Both the position numbers and the translations under genes were made by a program. From the NCBI GenBank assembly GCA_003640385.1, contig RCAB01000293.1, positions 1-64,000 on the forward strand: a stretch of DNA of 64,000 nucleotides, in the 5' to 3' direction. Positions 15,001-27,161 of the stretch are shown piece by piece. The stretch comes from Setaria digitata (Eukaryota > Nematoda > Chromadorea > Rhabditida > Setariidae). The first letter of the stretch is position 1. The number at the start of each line of letters is the position of its first letter. The notes under the pieces are model-generated. The model did not search any database. It saw only the letters and a program-made list of their open reading frames with translations, and was not told the origin of the DNA.

Positions 15001-18000
15001 AGAAATTATCAGGTAAATCTGATCCTCTGACAGAAAAGAATATTCTTCTGATTGCTACAAGGATTGCAATATTTCAAAAGCAATATCACTGTAGAGTATT
15101 GCTTTCTTTTTGCAGCATTTTTTATTTTAGTTTTCATTTAGCATATCAAAATCTCTTTAGTAATTAAAACTTAGTGCTCATTTGATTTGTTTAGAGCAAG
15201 CTTAAACGGCAGAAGAATTTCATAAATCACTTTAAGTTAGAAGATTAGTTAAACATAAAATTTATAATTCACTCATTTTTTTTATCATTGAGAAAAAATT
15301 TAAAAAAAAAAAAAAAGAAAAAGGAATTTTTTAGGAGATAAAACATATTTTAATGCGCAATATGATCGATTGCAGTTCATGATAACTGAATAAATTTCTT
15401 AAGGGAAAGTGAAGATTTGTGTATAAAATAATTATGGCAAAAATATCAACAAATTTGTAGATTGATCATGTCAATAGGATCAATAATCATGTTAAATAAT
15501 TACGAAAAAAATGAATTGATTTTAACTATCGTTAAGCAAATGTGAAATGATCCTGAATAAATGATTGTGACGGATTTTCATTCAAATAAATGTTATTCAA
15601 ACTATCTTGCTGAATGGATAAAATTAGTAAATAGAAGCTAATTTGCATTATTTAAAATTTCTTAATAAGCTATTATGTTACTTACCAATTAATTGTCAAT
15701 TGGCCATTGAAATGAATGGAAAATTTTCTCGTTGTTTTTGAATTAATCTTGCTAGTCTAATCAGTTTGCAGGCAATTGGTCATGTATCCGTGGATTAATC
15801 GTGATGAAACGTCTCATGCTCTTTCACGTAATTCAGACGTATTTTCCAACGGCAATGCTTGTTTCTATTTCGTGGATGAGCTTCTGGCTCGATCCACGTG
15901 CGTCACCGGCACGTGTATCATTGACTATTACCACGTTACTTACGCTGACTACTATGAGTAATGGGGCAAGACAAGATTTACCCCAGGTTTACTATGTTTT
16001 ATTTACCAAACTGATTGATAAATTTTTGTTTCCTTTTTTTTCAAAAAAGATTTACATTAAGTAATAATAATTTTTTTAATTAAAATATTTTATTAAAATA
16101 TATAATAATTCAAAAACTGATTTGTAAAGAAAGAATTAAAATAATAAATAAAATAGCAGAAGAGAAAAAAAGACATAAATAAAGAAAGAAAAAGTAATAA
16201 AAATCTTGTTTGCTATAAAAATTTTCATCCNGGAATTAAAGTAATAAATAAAATAGCAGAGGAGAAAAAAAGACACAAATAAAGAAAGAAAAAGTAATAA
16301 AAATCTTGTTTGCTATAAAAATTTTCATCCTAAAAAGATAATATTTAAATCTAAAAATTTTTTAAAGCATCATTAACTTTTAATTTTGCCAATTTCAAAA
16401 TAACACTTATAATTCAGTCTTTTTTCTTGTTTTTAAATCGAAAAGAATTTATCCATTTTTATTAAAATTTTACCAAATTAACTATTTTGTTCATTTTCTT
16501 GCTGCTCATTTCATTTTAAAGCTCAAATAAAGAAAAGAAATTTAGATTAATTTAATTAATTTTATCAACAATGATGTCATTATCCAAAATTCTCGGCATG
16601 AAGCGACATTTTTTTTTATGTTTAATACTAATTAAGAAGTAAACATCTAAGATTAATTGCTAATTACTGTTTGATTTTTGAATGAATAAAATTGCAGGTT
16701 AGCTATATTAAAGCATTAGATATTTGGTTAACATTTTCGCAGGTAATTTTTGTTCTTGCATTTTCTTTTTCAATCGTTTTACTTAATAACTGAAATACTA
16801 ATGCTATTTAATAGCTCATTTAAGGAGAAAATTATTGTTAAGACAATTATTGAAAATTACTATTTCATACAACAAATAAAATATTTATTTATTTATATTT
16901 TCATTTAATAACTAATTTATTATTTCCGCCACTAATTGATTTTTAATATTTTACCTACTAATTGAAGTACTAATTATCTCATTTATTAATGAAATACTTC
17001 ACGGTATTTGGAAACTTTTTCTTCTCTATTTTCTTCTATACGCCAAGTCTTTTAATTAATGAAAACATCAGAAATCAAGTATTATTTTAAATGTTTAACC
17101 GTTGTGTACAGCATTAAGCTAATTTTCTTACCGCTTTTCCATTTGAAATTAATTGAAGAAATATTCTAGCAAACTTATTAAATTAGGATTTTTTTTTTTT
17201 TAAATTAGCGATCCATGGGTCGTTTTCATTTCTTAGTTACCTTTCATTACCAGAAGCAATTATTTAACAATATATTTTTATTTTTTTAATAATCAATAAT
17301 GCTGATTTTTAGTTTTCATTATTGTGTTTGTTTAAATAAATATTAAGAAACATCCATCTGCTGCCATTTTCAATAATTAATTAGTTATTTCTCTCCTGCA
17401 ACTATTTGCTTTTTTTTTTTTTTTTTTTCTAGATGAAAAGACCATAGCGAAGTAGTAATAACGTTAATTAAGTGGTGTGAAATTTTTGAACTATTTAATG
17501 AAAAGATCTGGGGTTATTTAGATTAAACTAAAGTAGGTGCTACTTAATAACTGATATTACTAATTCACTACCAGTTGACCTTTAAATTGGTTCTCTTGGT
17601 TCTACTTTCAGATTTTTGAATCTTTTCAATGAAATTTGAATGCATTTCGTTTCATTGAAAATGACAAAATCTGCATATGCCTATATTTATGGAATTCAAA
17701 TATTTTTTTTAAATTTTTGAAGTTAAAAAAGAAAATGAATGAATGAAAAAATTATGGAATAATTTAGGCACTAATATTTCTCGTATTACTGGAGTATTCA
17801 TTTGTTAGCTATTATTTAACTAAACGTGACTACAACTGCATACATCGTCGTGTTTTTGGTGCAACCGAAATTTATGCTGAAAGTGAAAAGGTAAGGAAAA
17901 GTTTGGCTAAGTCGAGAATGCACACCTCCGAATGCTTGAAATTTTAACAGTTATTTTCAATTTAATACATTTTTATTTGGGCATCAAAGAAAAATAATTT

Positions 18001-19803
18001 TTAATAAATTATTTCATTAAAGTTAATTCCTCAATAATGTTTATTAGTTCCATAGCGATGCAAAAAAAAGAAAAAAAAAAACTTTTTTATAAATTTCAAC
18101 TCAATCTTTTCTATAAATTATTTAAGCTAATTTAAATTTACTAATTACGGTGTTCTTTAAATTTTTTTTTTTTTAATAAATAAATGAAGCGCTATTTCTT
18201 TGATGATTTGATCTCATGTGATGATTATCAATTATGTAATTTCATTTTCTCCAATTAATGATGTTAATTTAATACTCTCTGGCACTAAATTTTATGATAG
18301 TAAATAATTCTGATAAAATTCCAGAAAAAATTGGATCCACAGAGTCCATTAATGACCAATACAAGGAGGTATTCCATTGATAATGGTCACGCAAATGCGG
18401 TAAATGCCTATTCGTTGGCTACTGGCCTAACACGTTGTTTACGCAATACAGCAGTAAATATTTTAAATTTTTCTTGAAAATAATTAGTAAATGTATTTTT
18501 AATTACCCCCATTAATTACTTAAGAAAAGAATATTTTTTTATATTAAAAATTTTAATTATTTTATTTAATTTAAATAGAATTAGGATTATGTTAAAATTA
18601 TGCAGAAGATCATAATATGATAAAAATGATTGGATAGAAGCCAATTTTTAACTCATTAAAAATTTTTGAATAAGCAGGCTTTTAATTATCATTCATGAAG
18701 CAGTTAATTTTTCAAATCTTTATGTAATAATTATTATTTCATCCTCCAGTTAATTGTATAATACAACCTATAAGTAACTATAATAATCATTTATACTTTT
18801 TACATAGTTATTAAAAAGAAATAAATAAATAAAATTTTTCTCAATTTGTAAACAATAATAATTGAAGTGAATTCTTCAATTCTTAGAGTATAGTTTTGAA
18901 ATAATTATTGCGTAAGTTGAATATTTTTGATTCTTAAATAATATGCAAGCTTTTATATTTATTTTGCAATTTAAATAGAAGTTACAAAATGGAAAATGAC
19001 CAAATGCATAATGAAAAGAATGTTCTTATCATTAACTGATAATTTCATTTCATTCTTTTTTTAGACATTAGTTGCAAAAACACAACAACATGAACATGGC
19101 AGTGGTTTTTTTAACAATTTCGATATTTCAAAGCCATGTCAAAAATGTACGGCATCAAATGAATTTGTCGCCAGACAAATTGATCTCTGTAAGTTATTCC
19201 ATTTCTTAGGTATAAACACTTTAAGAAATATAATTCATTCAATAAATAATGTCATATTGTTTGGAACAAAAAGAAAAACATTTCAAATATTTTTAAGTAT
19301 CTTAAAGAGAAAAGTTTTGCAAATATCTTTTAACAATTCAGTTGCATATCTCACTGAAAAAAAAAAAATATTTTTCCAAGACCATAAAATAGAAAAAAAA
19401 AAAAGAGAAGAAACTAAAAGAGTGAATAAAATGATATGATAGTGATAACGAATTAATACCAGCTACTGTTACCCATTAACCATAAAAAGTAAATTTTAGA
19501 AATTTGAAATAATAGGAAAAGCGTTGAGCGTTGTTTTTTATTCCTTCTTTTAATTGTCTAATTAACTGCTGAAAAAGATATGCAATTTTTTCTTTTTCTT
19601 TTTTTTTTTTTGAAACAGAATCTAAAATTAAAAAGTTAATTACAAATAATTTTGCACTGTTCGATTTTTCTTTCCTTTGTTTTAGAGATAATTAAAACTA
19701 ATTTTGACTTTTTACAGATAGCCGGATCATATTTCCAACGGTGTTTTTGCTCTTTTCCACCTGTTATTGGTTGTATTACAGTTGGTATACAAAGGAGGAC
19801 TGA
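7933..19803 (+). CDS. Cys-loop ligand-gated anion channel subunit (LGC-type)
   Basis: Exons: 7933-8100, 10477-10538, 11218-11328, 12139-12230, 12346-12413, 12902-13122, 13797-13879, 14559-14714, 15772-15986, 16698-16742, 17768-17890, 18325-18453, 19065-19188, 19718-19803. All joins keep frame, giving 560 residues. A hydrophobic N-terminal signal is followed by the extracellular domain. Cys248 and Cys262 have exactly 13 residues between them, the Cys-loop hallmark (SCMMDLQRFPMDKQEC). A second pair, Cys310/Cys325, matches the extra disulfide of GlyR/GluCl-like subunits. M1 holds FPTAMLVSISWMSFWLDP; the SPAR motif before M2 is typical of anion-selective channels; VSYIKALDIW precedes M3; M4 is at the C-terminus, ending YTKED. 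The protein is expected to form a neurotransmitter-gated chloride channel at the cell surface. The ligand cannot be told from the sequence. An AATAAA lies at 20153. The exact LGC orthologue is not assigned. Confidence 0.9.
8128..8459. repeat. Single-N-joined duplicate (about 165 bp) in channel intron 1
   Basis: Copies at 8128-8293 and 8296-8459 flank an N at 8294, with a few substitutions and an A-run length change. Confidence 0.9.
8612..8867. repeat. Single-N-joined duplicate (about 127 bp) in channel intron 1
   Basis: Copies at 8612-8738 and 8740-8867 flank an N at 8739 and appear identical apart from the terminal A run. Confidence 0.9.
10840..11047. repeat. Single-N-joined duplicate (103 bp) in channel intron 2
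   Basis: Copies at 10840-10942 and 10945-11047 flank an N at 10943. They carry several substitutions (for example GTGTG/GTATG and GATGACC/GATGTCC), more than expected from base-call noise, which favours two alleles. Confidence 0.9.
12031..12120. repeat. AAT trinucleotide microsatellite in a channel intron
   Basis: About 90 bases of AAT/ATA repeat with occasional G or A changes. It lies immediately upstream of the weak acceptor (ATATATAAG at 12138) of channel exon 4, in place of a pyrimidine tract. Confidence 0.9.
16133..16330. repeat. Single-N-joined duplicate (98 bp) in a channel intron
   Basis: Copies at 16133-16230 and 16233-16330 flank an N at 16231, with a few A/G differences. Confidence 0.9.
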
Positions 19804-21640
19804 ACACTTAAATGATTAATTAATTTCAAAACGGCAATTCATTTCACTTCCACAATTTTGCTCTATTAAAATAATTTTCATTTTTATTCTTACCACTATT
19901 GATTATTAATATTTATTATTATTATTTCTATTATTATTATTATTATTAATTCTATTAAGCATTATTAATGCCATTGTTGTTTTATTCATTGCAATTTATA
20001 AACGAAATGCTAATATTATGGTATAATTAGCATGATTTTTGGATTTTGAAACGAAATGTTTTAAAAAATATCAGAGAATTGCTTCTATAAATTAATGCGT
20101 GAAATACGTGACGGAAGTATCCACATCTGTTTCTTCTGACAATTAATTAAGAAATAAAAGTTTAAAACTCGATAGCTCTGTTGCGGGAAAATTTTTTTTC
20201 TTTTTTTTTTTTTGAATTAAACGCAATATTATTGAAATAAGTAATTTCGATTTTATCGAAATGTAAATCTTCCTGAAAGTCTTGTTAAGGCGCACAAACA
20301 CCTTAATTTTCTAGTTCAAGGAACGAAAAGTAAATGTTCGATGGATGTAATTAAATGTCGCAATTAAAAGCAAAATTTCTTTTTGATAAATGAAAAATTT
20401 CGGAATTAAAATAAAACAATATTTGAGCTTTTTTTTACCTGCAATTTATACATGTGGAAATGCGGTAAAATGATGTGCGAAAAATTAAGAAATTATGCAT
20501 TTAGTTCCTTTTTTCTCAAGCAATTTTAAACTTGAGATTAAATTATGCAAATTTTAGCTCACACAAAATTCATTTTATTGCTTCAAATAGGTATTTAAGG
20601 AAGCAAATGAAGTGATTTTTATTTAATTTCCTAATTCCATTACTCCTAAACAGAGTAAATTAGCTTGGCTATCGTTATTTGGAAAACTTCCTGCATGGTA
20701 TTTTATACTTGTGCGCTACTTATTGTTATTTCCATCAGTACTGCACTAAGTGACAAGCTCTAAGGAGGACTGATAATTCATTTCCAGGTAAATTTCTGGG
20801 TAGCTGCTTTTTTTTTTTCAATATTTACCTTGTTCTATACACTCTTTTAAATTTAATCTGTTTGGTTTCATCTGAAGATGATTTCGATATGAAGGAAATA
20901 TTTAAAAACTAAAATTTTTAGTCATCATTTCAAACAGGTACAAAACGCGAGATAAGAAAAAGATAGGAGGGAGACAGGAAACTTTATACGTTCGCGTAAG
21001 TAAAGCTTACGTACGCAAGACCTCTATACCAATTACGTCAAAATTAATAACGAATTTATTAAAATAAATTAAAATAAGAAGTGAAAGAGACGTAATTTGA
21101 TATAATAAGAGAAGGTTAAGGGACACCAAAAAAAGATAAGTCAAGAAAATGAAAAACAAATTGCATTTTACTGAAATTTCAGTAGAATATTAGTAGCGGG
21201 TCGTTTTTCAACAAAACTATCAAAGCAATATAGAAAAGATAAAAGATATCATAATGAACATAACCAAGGTATAACTTTAATTAATTATTTTTTTTTATTA
21301 TGTCATTTTGCTTCAAAATAGTAAGATATTAAATAAGTTATGTATGGAAATTTTCCGTTCTTTTCTATCTTCATGTAAACAACGAAAAAGAAAAAAAGGA
21401 ACTAAAAATTTTGTTAATTATAATTGAAATTATTTTTTTTACATACACGTTATGAATGTTTACACATTCGTCTATGACATCAATACATCCGTGTATTATT
21501 GACGTATTAATTTAACATGAGCATTAAATTCTTTTTTTTTTTCTTTTAATTTTCTTAATTCTAAACTTTTTAGAAAAAAATTTAACAAAAAAAAAAAAAA
21601 AAAAAAAAAAAACTCAAAATAGAAGCAATAATTTCTTTAG
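19804..21640. other. Channel 3' UTR and spacer
   Basis: This stretch holds the 3' UTR of the channel gene, with AATAAA at 20153-20158, then AT-rich spacer leading to the PDZ gene. An imperfect inverted repeat (GCGTAAG against CTTACG) lies near 20994-21015. No coding exon can be supported. Confidence 0.5.
21631..21640 (+). promoter_or_regulatory. Possible spliced-leader acceptor of the PDZ gene
   Basis: ATTTCTTTAG ends ten bases before the proposed ATG at 21651. The short leader and the lack of an upstream coding exon suit trans-splicing. Inferred from position and consensus only. Confidence 0.45.
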
Positions 21641-21650
21641 AAAATTGATA

Positions 21651-24600
21651 ATGCATATTTGGAAGCATTGGGAAAGAGAATACCAAACAGTTATTGTCAA
21701 CATTTTCAAGGTATTATCAAAGGCAGCAAAAATGTTAATGTTAGCATTTTCGCTTACTGTACGTGAAGATTTTTCGGCACCGAAATGACAAATGATATTT
21801 TAAAACTTTTATTGAAAAAAATAAATGAATTGAATAAAAAAAAAGAAATTAAATAAACCTCAAAAATAAACTTGTTTTCTCCCATAACCAACTCTTTTGT
21901 CCGGTTGATCCTTATCAATCTTAATTATTGTATTTAATTAGCACAGTGGCAATAAATTGATTAATATTTTTATCATTTTTAGAAACACAGATGAAATTTT
22001 TTATAGTCTATTAAAATAGGTTGGAATTATGATAACAAAAGCAATGGCTATAATGAAAGTTGAGCGTGGATCGATAGCTGAACAACTGTTACANTTTTTT
22101 GAAATTTTTTATAGTCTATTAAAATAGGTTGGAATTATGATAACAAAAGCAATGGCTATAATGAAAGTTGAGCGTGGATCGATAGCTGAACAACTGTTAC
22201 AATTTGGTGATATAATCACAAAAGTTAATGATAAGAAAATTGAAACACGCAAAGAATTTGAAACAATGCTAGCAGAAATATGCAAAAACGACTACACTGT
22301 TTGTCATTTGGATAGTAAAATAGTGTGACCAATGATAGTGATAATATACAATGGCATGTTAATCATACTGCTGATAATTTAGAAAGAAAAAAAAAATTTG
22401 AAATACAGCTATTCTCACAATCCATAATTAATCTATCTTAAATATACACTCTAGAGGATACCATTGTCTGTAGTAATTATAGTATTTTATTGGAATGATA
22501 CTTATCAGTTGAAGCTGAACATCTAAATAGCACATCAGTTGTTAACATTAATTTTTAAATGATAATTTAAAACTTTGCTGCAGCTTAAAATTAATGGAAT
22601 ACGATTAATAACAAAATTGGTAATGGNTTCACAATCCATAATTAATCTTAAATATACACTCTGGAGGATACCATTGTCTGTAGTAATTATAGTATTTTAT
22701 TGGAATGATACTTATCAGTTGAAGCTGAACATCTAAATAGCACATCAGTTGTTAACATTAATTTTTAAATGATAATTTAAAACTTTGCTGCAGCTTAAAA
22801 TTAATGGAATACGATTAATAACAAAATTGGTAATGGAGGAGCATCGATTTCCGAAAGGTTATGAACAAAGTTCAAATTATAAATATAATATTGCTGTTGT
22901 TTATTTCATTCATGGATGCAAATTAGCATTATCAATTAAATCATATAATAACAAGGTTTTTCTTATCACTGTTCTCTTCTCTTAAAAGTTAAGAAAAAAT
23001 TATAAAACTTGTTGATTAAAAAATATGCAAATATTTNAATAAAAGTTAAGAAAAAATTATAAAACTTGTTGATTAAAAAATATGCAAATATTTTAATTAC
23101 ACAGATTACGAACAATAAGCTTGATCAAATTTATAGGAAGAAGCAAAAAGTAATGCAAAAAAATACATTTGTATTACTTGTTAAAATTAAAATGCATTCG
23201 CACTTAAGCATATTTTATGTNAATCAAATTTATAGGAAAAAGTAAAAAGTAATGCAAAAAAATAAATTTGTATTACTTGTTAAAATTAAAATGCATTCGC
23301 ACTTAAGCATATTTTATGTCGTCTTTTTTTTTCTTCTCATCCTTTTTTTTTAACAGTGGAATAAAATGACAGTCAAAAAATAATAACTCAGATAATAATT
23401 AAATCACAAATAATTAATTCGATAAATTTTGCTTTTGATTTGTTAGCCTATTTTTTAGTTCGTTTTTTTTTTGTATTTTATAGTCATTTTTTCATTTTTT
23501 TTTTTTTTTTAATTTATAAGGTATTTGAAGCACAATTATTGTTGGAAAAATTTAATGAATTCTAAATTAAATGATATTACAATACTTTCGGGTGTTTGTT
23601 ACACGTGTAATTGAGCACACACTTTCCGGAATGAGCTTATCGGTGGGTGATGCAATTTTGGATGTTGATTCTGTTCCGGTTACCACGGTTGTCGATACAT
23701 CTAATGCAATATGTGCCGGATTGAGGAAGAACGGATATGTAATAATTTTCTTTTTTCTTGTAAATCCCTGATTTAATTACGATTGACAAGTTAAATTTTG
23801 TAATTTTAGTTTATGAAGTAACATTCTTTGATTTTGCTTCTATCACATTTATTTCTTAAGAATTCCAACGAATTAAGAAAATTTTTTAAACGATTAATTG
23901 GCGTGTATTGTACTACTGACCGCTTACTATTACAATTATTACGATATTCAAAGATTGTAAAATGGCTAAAATCTTACTTTATGATTAAAATCTTTATCAT
24001 ATCATATCAAACAAAAAAAAAAACTTCATAATTTATATGGTTTTCATATTGAACAAAATTCGAATATACATTTTTCACTCTGAGACTTGAGATATAATCA
24101 TTTCAGTTTTAAATATACTTTATACAATTATTCGTTTCAAAAATTTTAAATAAACTGAAAAAATACAACCTAGATAAGCTGAATACATTATCAGCTGGAA
24201 TGTTAAATATACTGATAATATCGAACATTTTTCATAATATTCATCAATTAATATGAATAGATTTAAATGAAAACACATAGAATTTGTTGTCACAGAACTG
24301 CAACTGGCGTAGAAATATTACCCATCTGATAAATTTAGATAATTTCAAAAAAATTATAACACCAAGGAAACAAAGCTTGCAAATGATAATGTGAAAATGG
24401 AAATGAAACTGAATGACTTTTCGGACTGATTAAGATACTTTTCCATATTTTCAATAATCGAATATAGATAGGCCACGTCACTCAGTCAGCAACACTTAGC
24501 AATAATGATTAATTAATTGCAATTAGTAGCTCTCTAAATAAGTAGATAACAAGTCGATTACTTTCCTTGCTNACTTTTTCATATTTTCAATAATCGAATA

Positions 24601-25890
24601 TAGATAGGCCACGTCACTCAGTCAGTAACACTTAGCAATAATGATTAATTAATTGCAATTAGTAGCTCTGTAAATAAGTAGATAACAAGTCGATTACTTT
24701 CCTTGCTTTAATTATAATTGAGAGTTATAATTGCACAGCAAAGTTAAATCTGAATTTTCGTTTTATACTGATATTGTGGTCGTCGAATTATTTTTTCATG
24801 CATATAGGAAATTGAAATTAAAATTATAATATAGATTATAAATAAGCTATGCGAGAAAAAACGAAAACCTGAGTGAATTAGTTAGGTAAGTAAATGATCT
24901 TTGGAATCGGCAAAACCTAAAAACTAAAAATTGTCGGCAGTTAGTTTTTAGAAATGCAAGGATTTCTTGACCTTAATTATTATTTGTAATTAAGTGAGAT
25001 ATTTAATGCGAAATTCAGGTAACTTTGGTTATTGAGCAGCCAAATGATCCTTTAGCAGCTGTTCAAGTTCGACAAGCATTAATGGCCGAAAAGTCGATAG
25101 AAATGGATTTACCACTTGCACCTGATGTAATTGATATTTGTAAGCAAGAATGCAAACGAATGAAACGCAATCCTGACTTAAAACCAAAAGAAAGCATTTT
25201 GAAATGCCATAGGTGAGTTTTATTATCCACTTAAATCAAACTAACCAGAATAAATATTATAATAAAAACTTTTAATTAACTTATCGTTTTCTTAATTATT
25301 TCAAACAATTTAACTATAATAAAGCAAAAAAAAAAGGACGAAATAATCTGTAGGCAAATTATTTGAAATATATAAATTCATAAAAGTAGATGTTTTGTCA
25401 CATCAGTGATCAAATAAATGATTTGTATATTATGCGTTTTAATATTATCAAGAAAGGGCAATGAGGAAATGCTGTTGGAAATAAAATACGAAAAGAATTG
25501 AAAATTTTAGAATAAATAAAATAATGAATAAGAATTCCTTATACTAACATGATAATAAATTAATGTTTGAAACAAAATGTAACATTTCCGCTTGAAATTT
25601 TATTTTCTTCTACCAGCTGTAGAAAAAATTTCAATCATACAATGGTTTATCAATTAAGAAAAAAAGATGCAACATTTCAATGTCGAATTAAAAAAAAAAA
25701 AAAATAGAACAAATGATAGAAGATTTTCAGTAATAAATCACGAGCAGTTAGTTCACGAATCCAGGTAAGTGAAGAAACGGAAGATATTCCAATTGCTTGT
25801 GAAGATAATCCAGCACTGCTTATGAAAGTACCATCAAAACCTCCAACGGGCCAATATTTTTCCATAGCGGAGACACAGAAACAGTCGTAA
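21651..25890 (+). CDS. Small protein with two PDZ domains
   Basis: Proposed exons: 21651-21710, 22128-22298, 22794-22955, 23592-23738, 25019-25212, 25731-25890, giving 297 residues. PDZ1 runs from about residue 12: TVIVNIFKVGIMITKA, then GSIAEQL and GDIITKVNDKKIE. PDZ2 joins KLALSIKSYNNK to VFVTRVIEH, followed by VGDAILDVDSVPV and YVTLVIEQP. The C-terminal tail is charged and ends ETQKQS. PDZ domains bind C-terminal peptides, so a scaffold or adaptor role is likely; the partner is unknown. The carboxylate-binding loops are not classical GLGF, so binding may be divergent. Odd points: the acceptor before 23592 reads TTTCGG instead of TTTCAG; the donor after 22298 is GTTTGT; exons 2 and 3 have partial extra copies at 22020-22093 and 22584-22626 next to single Ns. 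AATAAA lies at 25925, 35 bases after the stop. Confidence 0.75.
21993..22201. repeat. Single-N-joined duplicate overlapping PDZ exon 2
   Basis: Copies at 21993-22093 and 22101-22201 beside an N at 22094. The left copy includes a truncated duplicate (22020-22093) of PDZ exon 2, so the intact exon is the right-hand one. Confidence 0.9.
22415..22836. repeat. Single-N-joined duplicate overlapping PDZ exon 3
   Basis: Copies at 22415-22626 and 22629-22836 flank an N at 22627; the right copy lacks four bases near its start. The left copy ends inside a truncated exon 3 (22584-22626). Confidence 0.9.
22984..23319. repeat. Two successive single-N-joined duplicates in a PDZ intron
   Basis: Copies 22984-23036 and 23041-23093 sit beside an N at 23037; copies 23124-23220 and 23223-23319 flank an N at 23221. 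The second pair shows several substitutions. Confidence 0.88.
24437..24707. repeat. Single-N-joined duplicate (135 bp) in a PDZ intron
   Basis: Copies at 24437-24571 and 24573-24707 flank an N at 24572, differing at about three positions. Confidence 0.9.
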
Positions 25891-27161
25891 AATTAATCAA
25901 TTTGTAAAAAATATGGTTTAGTTCAATAAAATAAATGACGATATGATGCGATGCCTATTTATTTCATTACTTCAAATACCCAAGGAAAATGATAATGAAA
26001 GAAGCCCGCCTTTTTTTTTTTAAATAAAACTTCGAATTTGACTGATTTCCACTCCTAATTTTTCCATCGATTACCTTCAAGTACATCGACTGATTGACGA
26101 CCGTATTCGACTGGTATAGGTACCGAATACGAAAATTTAGAAAAATCGTTGCTGTCTATTGAATAAAGGCAGTTAAGATGATGAACTCTCTGCACCTATC
26201 TCCATTCCGGATAACAATACCTGGACCGGGTTTTCTCAATATATCTATTGAGTTTCAGGACAGGATTGTTATTAATCTCACTAAATGAATGAAAAGAAGC
26301 CCGCTCCCATCAGGTTTTGTAAGCTTTGCCACCATCCACCATTAATAAGCTGCAATTCATAATATCGCGCAATATAAATAAAACAGTCAAAATGAGTAGC
26401 CGAATCCAAGGAAAACGTTCTAATGAGAATTTTGGATAATGTGAAAGATGTTAAACGTAAGGGATTGTTAAATTTAACAACATGCATTTATCAAATGAAG
26501 CGATTTATGCTCAATCAACCCTTAAAACAATAAAATGAATTGTCAGAGGGAAAAGTGGTGGTAATAAATGACGACAATAACAATGGTAAAAAATATGATA
26601 ATAATATTGTAATAATGCCGGTGATGCATTCATTCAAAGAGAAATATACAAACAGGGAAGCAAGATACAGATGGAGAAGCGGTCAAAGGCACAGAAAGCA
26701 GATGCACAGAAAAAAATATACTATCTACGAACATACTGGACACAAGTCATCGATTGAATAAACATAAAATCAAACAAATCCATGCAATATGCAATCGATG
26801 ACATTATTAAAGCAAAAATATTCAGAGAAAATCATGTTCGTTTGACCTAATTATTACTTTACCATATGACAGCCAATGAAAGGAAACCTATGTAATGTAA
26901 TCTAATAAAACTACAGATTGATTTTACAGATTAGCATCGCTTGTTTCTTTAAGCTTAATGAGTTTCGATCCAAATCTCTACGGAGCTTCCACATATTTCG
27001 CTAATAATTCTAGAACCAAACGAAAGTTTTATAAAATCCCAATATTCTGAAATAAATGTTGAGAAGCCAATCAGATTTCAATCTTCTGCGCCACCTCTGA
27101 CCAATATACTTACACATGAAACGAATCAAACAGTTCCTTACGTTCTCCATCAACGCTGCTG
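25891..27161. other. Convergent spacer between PDZ and TFIIA genes
   Basis: The 3' ends of the PDZ gene (+) and the TFIIA gene (-) face each other here. AATAAA at 25925 serves the PDZ gene. Short open frames at 26281-26487 and 26540-26761 have no family signature and no proper start, and I do not call them. A short motif with AGAAGCCCGC occurs twice (near 26003 and 26296). Confidence 0.5.

Noticed and set aside
26540..26761. 73-codon frame rich in Asn, Lys and His
   Set aside because: It begins at a non-ATG codon, lies in a convergent spacer, and has no family signature or splice context.
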